24,530 bases of DNA from DASRHT01 sp035293765. GTDB taxonomy: Bacteria > Chloroflexota > Ktedonobacteria > Ktedonobacterales > Ktedonobacteraceae. Location: contig DATGMF010000085.1 of the NCBI GenBank assembly GCA_035293765.1, positions 1-24,530 of the forward strand. The letters are read 5' to 3'. Made by a program: the position numbers and the translations under genes. The notes under the pieces were generated by a model. The model searched no databases and was not told where the DNA came from. It saw nothing but the letters and a program-made list of their open reading frames with translations. Below, piece by piece: positions 22,833 through 24,530 of the stretch (position 1 is its first letter; every line of letters begins with the position of its first letter).

Positions 22833-23046
22833 ACGTGCATCATCAGATTTTTCGCATATGACTATAGGCAATGCCATGTTAAAGCAATATTTCTCACCAT
22901 GCCTACATTTTCGGACAAAACAAGTTCCACGTCAAGCTATTCTTTGCAGATGGCCCTGCTTTCCCTTGCCCAGGTGCGGAATTGCGGACAACGGTACAAT
23001 GATAGTAAGAAAAGGATACCTTATGTAGTGGTAGGGGAAGAGGTAG

Positions 23047-23844
23047 ATGAAGCAGCAAGATAGCACAGGCACCGTCGGAGCATGGCACAAAATAACAGAA
23101 AAAGAGACTCCTGACATTTCCGCGCTGACCATCGCCTTCGAGCACTTTGCCACCTGCGTTGACAATCGTGCAGGGACGGACGATCTGGAAATCCTCAGTT
23201 TCTGCCTGCAACATCTTTTTTACAGCGTTGATGCCCTCTATCAGGTAGCATTGCCAGAGTTAGCCACTCACGAAGGGCAGGAGCAGGAAAGCACGCCTCA
23301 GCAACGCTATCGCGTCTGGTTGCTGCTGCGTGAGATCAAAAGCTCGCTTGAACGCCTGAAATTGCTCTGTCGCCTGCTCAACGGAGCGATCACCAGCATT
23401 CTGGACACGCTCGATATGGCAGGAACACAGAGCGTCTCCGCAGAGATCGAGCTTGACGAGTCAGATCCTGCTTACGCCCGGCTGTGGCAGGAAGCCATAG
23501 CGTTGGAGCAATGGGAACAGGCTTTTAGCGCGCTGACTGCACACCTGCGTGGCTGGCATACTTATTGTGGGGAAGGGCAACCTTTCACCTCCCATTTCTC
23601 TCACCTGAGCGCAGCCATTCCGGCACTCGTCCAGGCCAACGCCGCCTTCGCGCTCCTGCTGGAGAACGCCTGCTCCATCTTCGAAGATATCCTGCCTGGC
23701 TTCCGAGCTATCCCTCTAGGGGACGATGAAGTGCTAGCAACCGTCTCGCTCGACCTGATGCAAAAGGCCGACCAGATCTACCTGCAAGGAAACACGCTGC
23801 TGGAACCCCTCTGCTACCTCATCAAACAATATGCCGCACCATGA
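23047..23844 (+). CDS. hypothetical helical protein
   Basis: A 265-residue protein that I do not recognise. It has no signal peptide or membrane helix and reads as nearly all alpha-helical: leucine/alanine-rich amphipathic stretches separated by short polar turns (LEILSFCLQHLFYSVDALYQ, VWLLLREIKSSLERLKLLCRLL, LWQEAIALEQWEQAFSALTAHL, LSAAIPALVQANAAFALLLE, LDLMQKADQIYLQG). No catalytic motif stands out. ATG 23047 follows GGGGAAGAGGTAG closely enough for initiation. A cytoplasmic all-helical scaffold, perhaps with a HEPN-, TPR- or four-helix-bundle-like fold, is possible, but no family signature supports any of them. It stands alone, diverging from the ImuB-like gene across a 358-base gap. Confidence 0.65.
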   Translation: MKQQDSTGTVGAWHKITEKETPDISALTIAFEHFATCVDNRAGTDDLEILSFCLQHLFYSVDALYQVALPELATHEGQEQESTPQQRYRVWLLLREIKSSLERLKLLCRLLNGAITSILDTLDMAGTQSVSAEIELDESDPAYARLWQEAIALEQWEQAFSALTAHLRGWHTYCGEGQPFTSHFSHLSAAIPALVQANAAFALLLENACSIFEDILPGFRAIPLGDDEVLATVSLDLMQKADQIYLQGNTLLEPLCYLIKQYAAP

Positions 23845-23889
23845 TGAAGTTTTGGCAAGTGAGTTCAATACCCGTCATACCCTCTTGCA

Positions 23890-24524
23890 TCACATCCTCT
23901 CTTCCTGCTGAGGGCGCAGATCCTCATACCATTGTCTCTGCTCATCGAGCCACCCGAGGTCAATCGCCTTAACCTCCCTGGCTAAAATCGCTGCAATGGC
24001 TGCGTCTCCATTGTCAACGTCATGTAGCACCCCGATTTGCCAATGAGACGGCACTGCTTGATATGCTACTCTCAGCCGCTCATGATTGAGCTATGTTGGT
24101 TCGTCGAGGAAGCGGAAGAACGCCTCGCGACATAGATCCGAGGAAGTTGGCTCTCCATTGAGCTCATGGAGCGTATCTCGCACCACTCCTATTAGGTCAC
24201 CGGGCTCTAACAAGCTCTCTATTTTGGAGACGGTAAATGTTGCTAGTTCTGATACTCTAATAGACGCGCCTTCCGGTATGATCGTGACAAATTTTCCGAG
24301 TGCTACTACACGTTCGAACTCATCGAAGGACATCTTCGTTTTCAGAGGTATTCCCTTACATTCCACAAAAGCTTATCACCTACATCCCAGCAAATAATTT
24401 TTCCATCTCTATATACTTCTAGATTAGTCAGAATGTATTGACTATCTCCATCCTTAACGAAAACTGGTAGGCTTTTCCCCACCACAATTTCGTTATGAAC
24501 TGTACGATAAATATTGCTCATCAT
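23890..24524 (-). pseudogene. broken gene: one frameshift and one in-frame TAG
   Basis: Three pieces in line appear to be one former protein of about 210 residues. Piece 1 (24524-24342) reads MMSNIYRTVHNEIV to IICWDVGDKLLWNVREYL. Piece 2 is in another frame and overlaps it; inserting one base in the CTTTTG run near 24367-24371 joins it as ...DKL-F-VECKGIPLKTKMSFDEF, continuing to TSSDLCREAFFRFLDEPT, TAG at 24093-24091. Piece 3 continues in the same frame without a break for 66 codons (LNHERLRVAYQAVPSHWQ to RQWYEDLRPQQEERM, TGA at 23892-23890) and has no start codon near its beginning. The content is protein-like throughout and the FVTIIPEGASI / LNGEPTSSDLCREA phrases resemble a family of small uncharacterised (DUF) proteins that I recall only vaguely. 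Alternatives: sequencing error in the T-run plus a real stop, or two separate small genes. The start lies 6 bases from the window end, so its ribosome site is not visible. Confidence 0.55.
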
Positions 24525-24530
24525 AATTCA

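Noticed and set aside
22689..22835. LexA/SOS box upstream of the ImuB-like gene
   Set aside because: GAAC occurs once (near 22793) but no GTTC lies 4 bases from it; no match to the GAAC-N4-GTTC type.
1..24530. tRNA, rRNA, CRISPR array, transposase or prophage genes
   Set aside because: No cloverleaf with a GTTCRA arm, no regularly spaced direct repeats and no such protein motifs were seen in any gap.

Overview
The window looks like chromosomal sequence from a Chloroflexota bacterium of the Ktedonobacteria type. This rests on gene content (two very large DUF4012 proteins, a class III-like PPK2, lipoprotein/FtsX ABC modules, Gram-positive-style signal peptides and strong Shine-Dalgarno sites) and on recall of similar loci, not on a search. 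No rRNA, tRNA, CRISPR array, transposase or phage gene is visible.

Layout. 1-2717 (+): the end of an MFS transporter, a doubtful 80-residue membrane ORF, and a 715-residue membrane protein with an embedded spermidine-synthase-like fold. It ends at a hairpin shared with a convergent gene for a small secreted beta-rich protein (2854-3291, -). 3728-7324 (-): a large AAA+ unfoldase of the ClpC/ClpA type carrying an N-terminal CHAT (caspase-like) domain whose catalytic His and Cys positions are both substituted; its promoter is near consensus and overlaps a GTATAC-N7-GTATAC element. 7553-10312 (-): the first DUF4012 protein, with a repetitive disordered N-terminus and a perfect palindrome over the likely -35 box.

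10588-17371 (+): an accessory block. A strong promoter drives a three-gene unit, a MauE-like membrane protein, a MauD-like thioredoxin and a Tat-signal peptide with ten cysteines. This resembles the disulfide-maturation part of the methylamine dehydrogenase system without the enzyme, and is the best candidate for an undescribed system here. It is followed by two tandem paralogous lipoproteins and a MacB/LolCDE-like ABC transporter (908-residue permease plus ATPase). The ATPase C-terminus is encoded by an arm of a 33-bp inverted repeat.

17530-20214 (-): the second DUF4012 paralog, in the same orientation as the first, so the pair brackets the accessory block. 20412-21257 (+): PPK2-family polyphosphate kinase. 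21318-22688 (-): a Y-family polymerase relative without the catalytic carboxylates (ImuB-like). 23047-23844 (+): an unrecognised helical protein. 23890-24524 (-): an apparently broken gene with one frameshift and one in-frame TAG.

The transcription units appear independent. The clearest functional grouping is oxidative folding (MauE/MauD) with exported cysteine-containing products (the Tat peptide and possibly the lipoproteins), beside an envelope ABC system.
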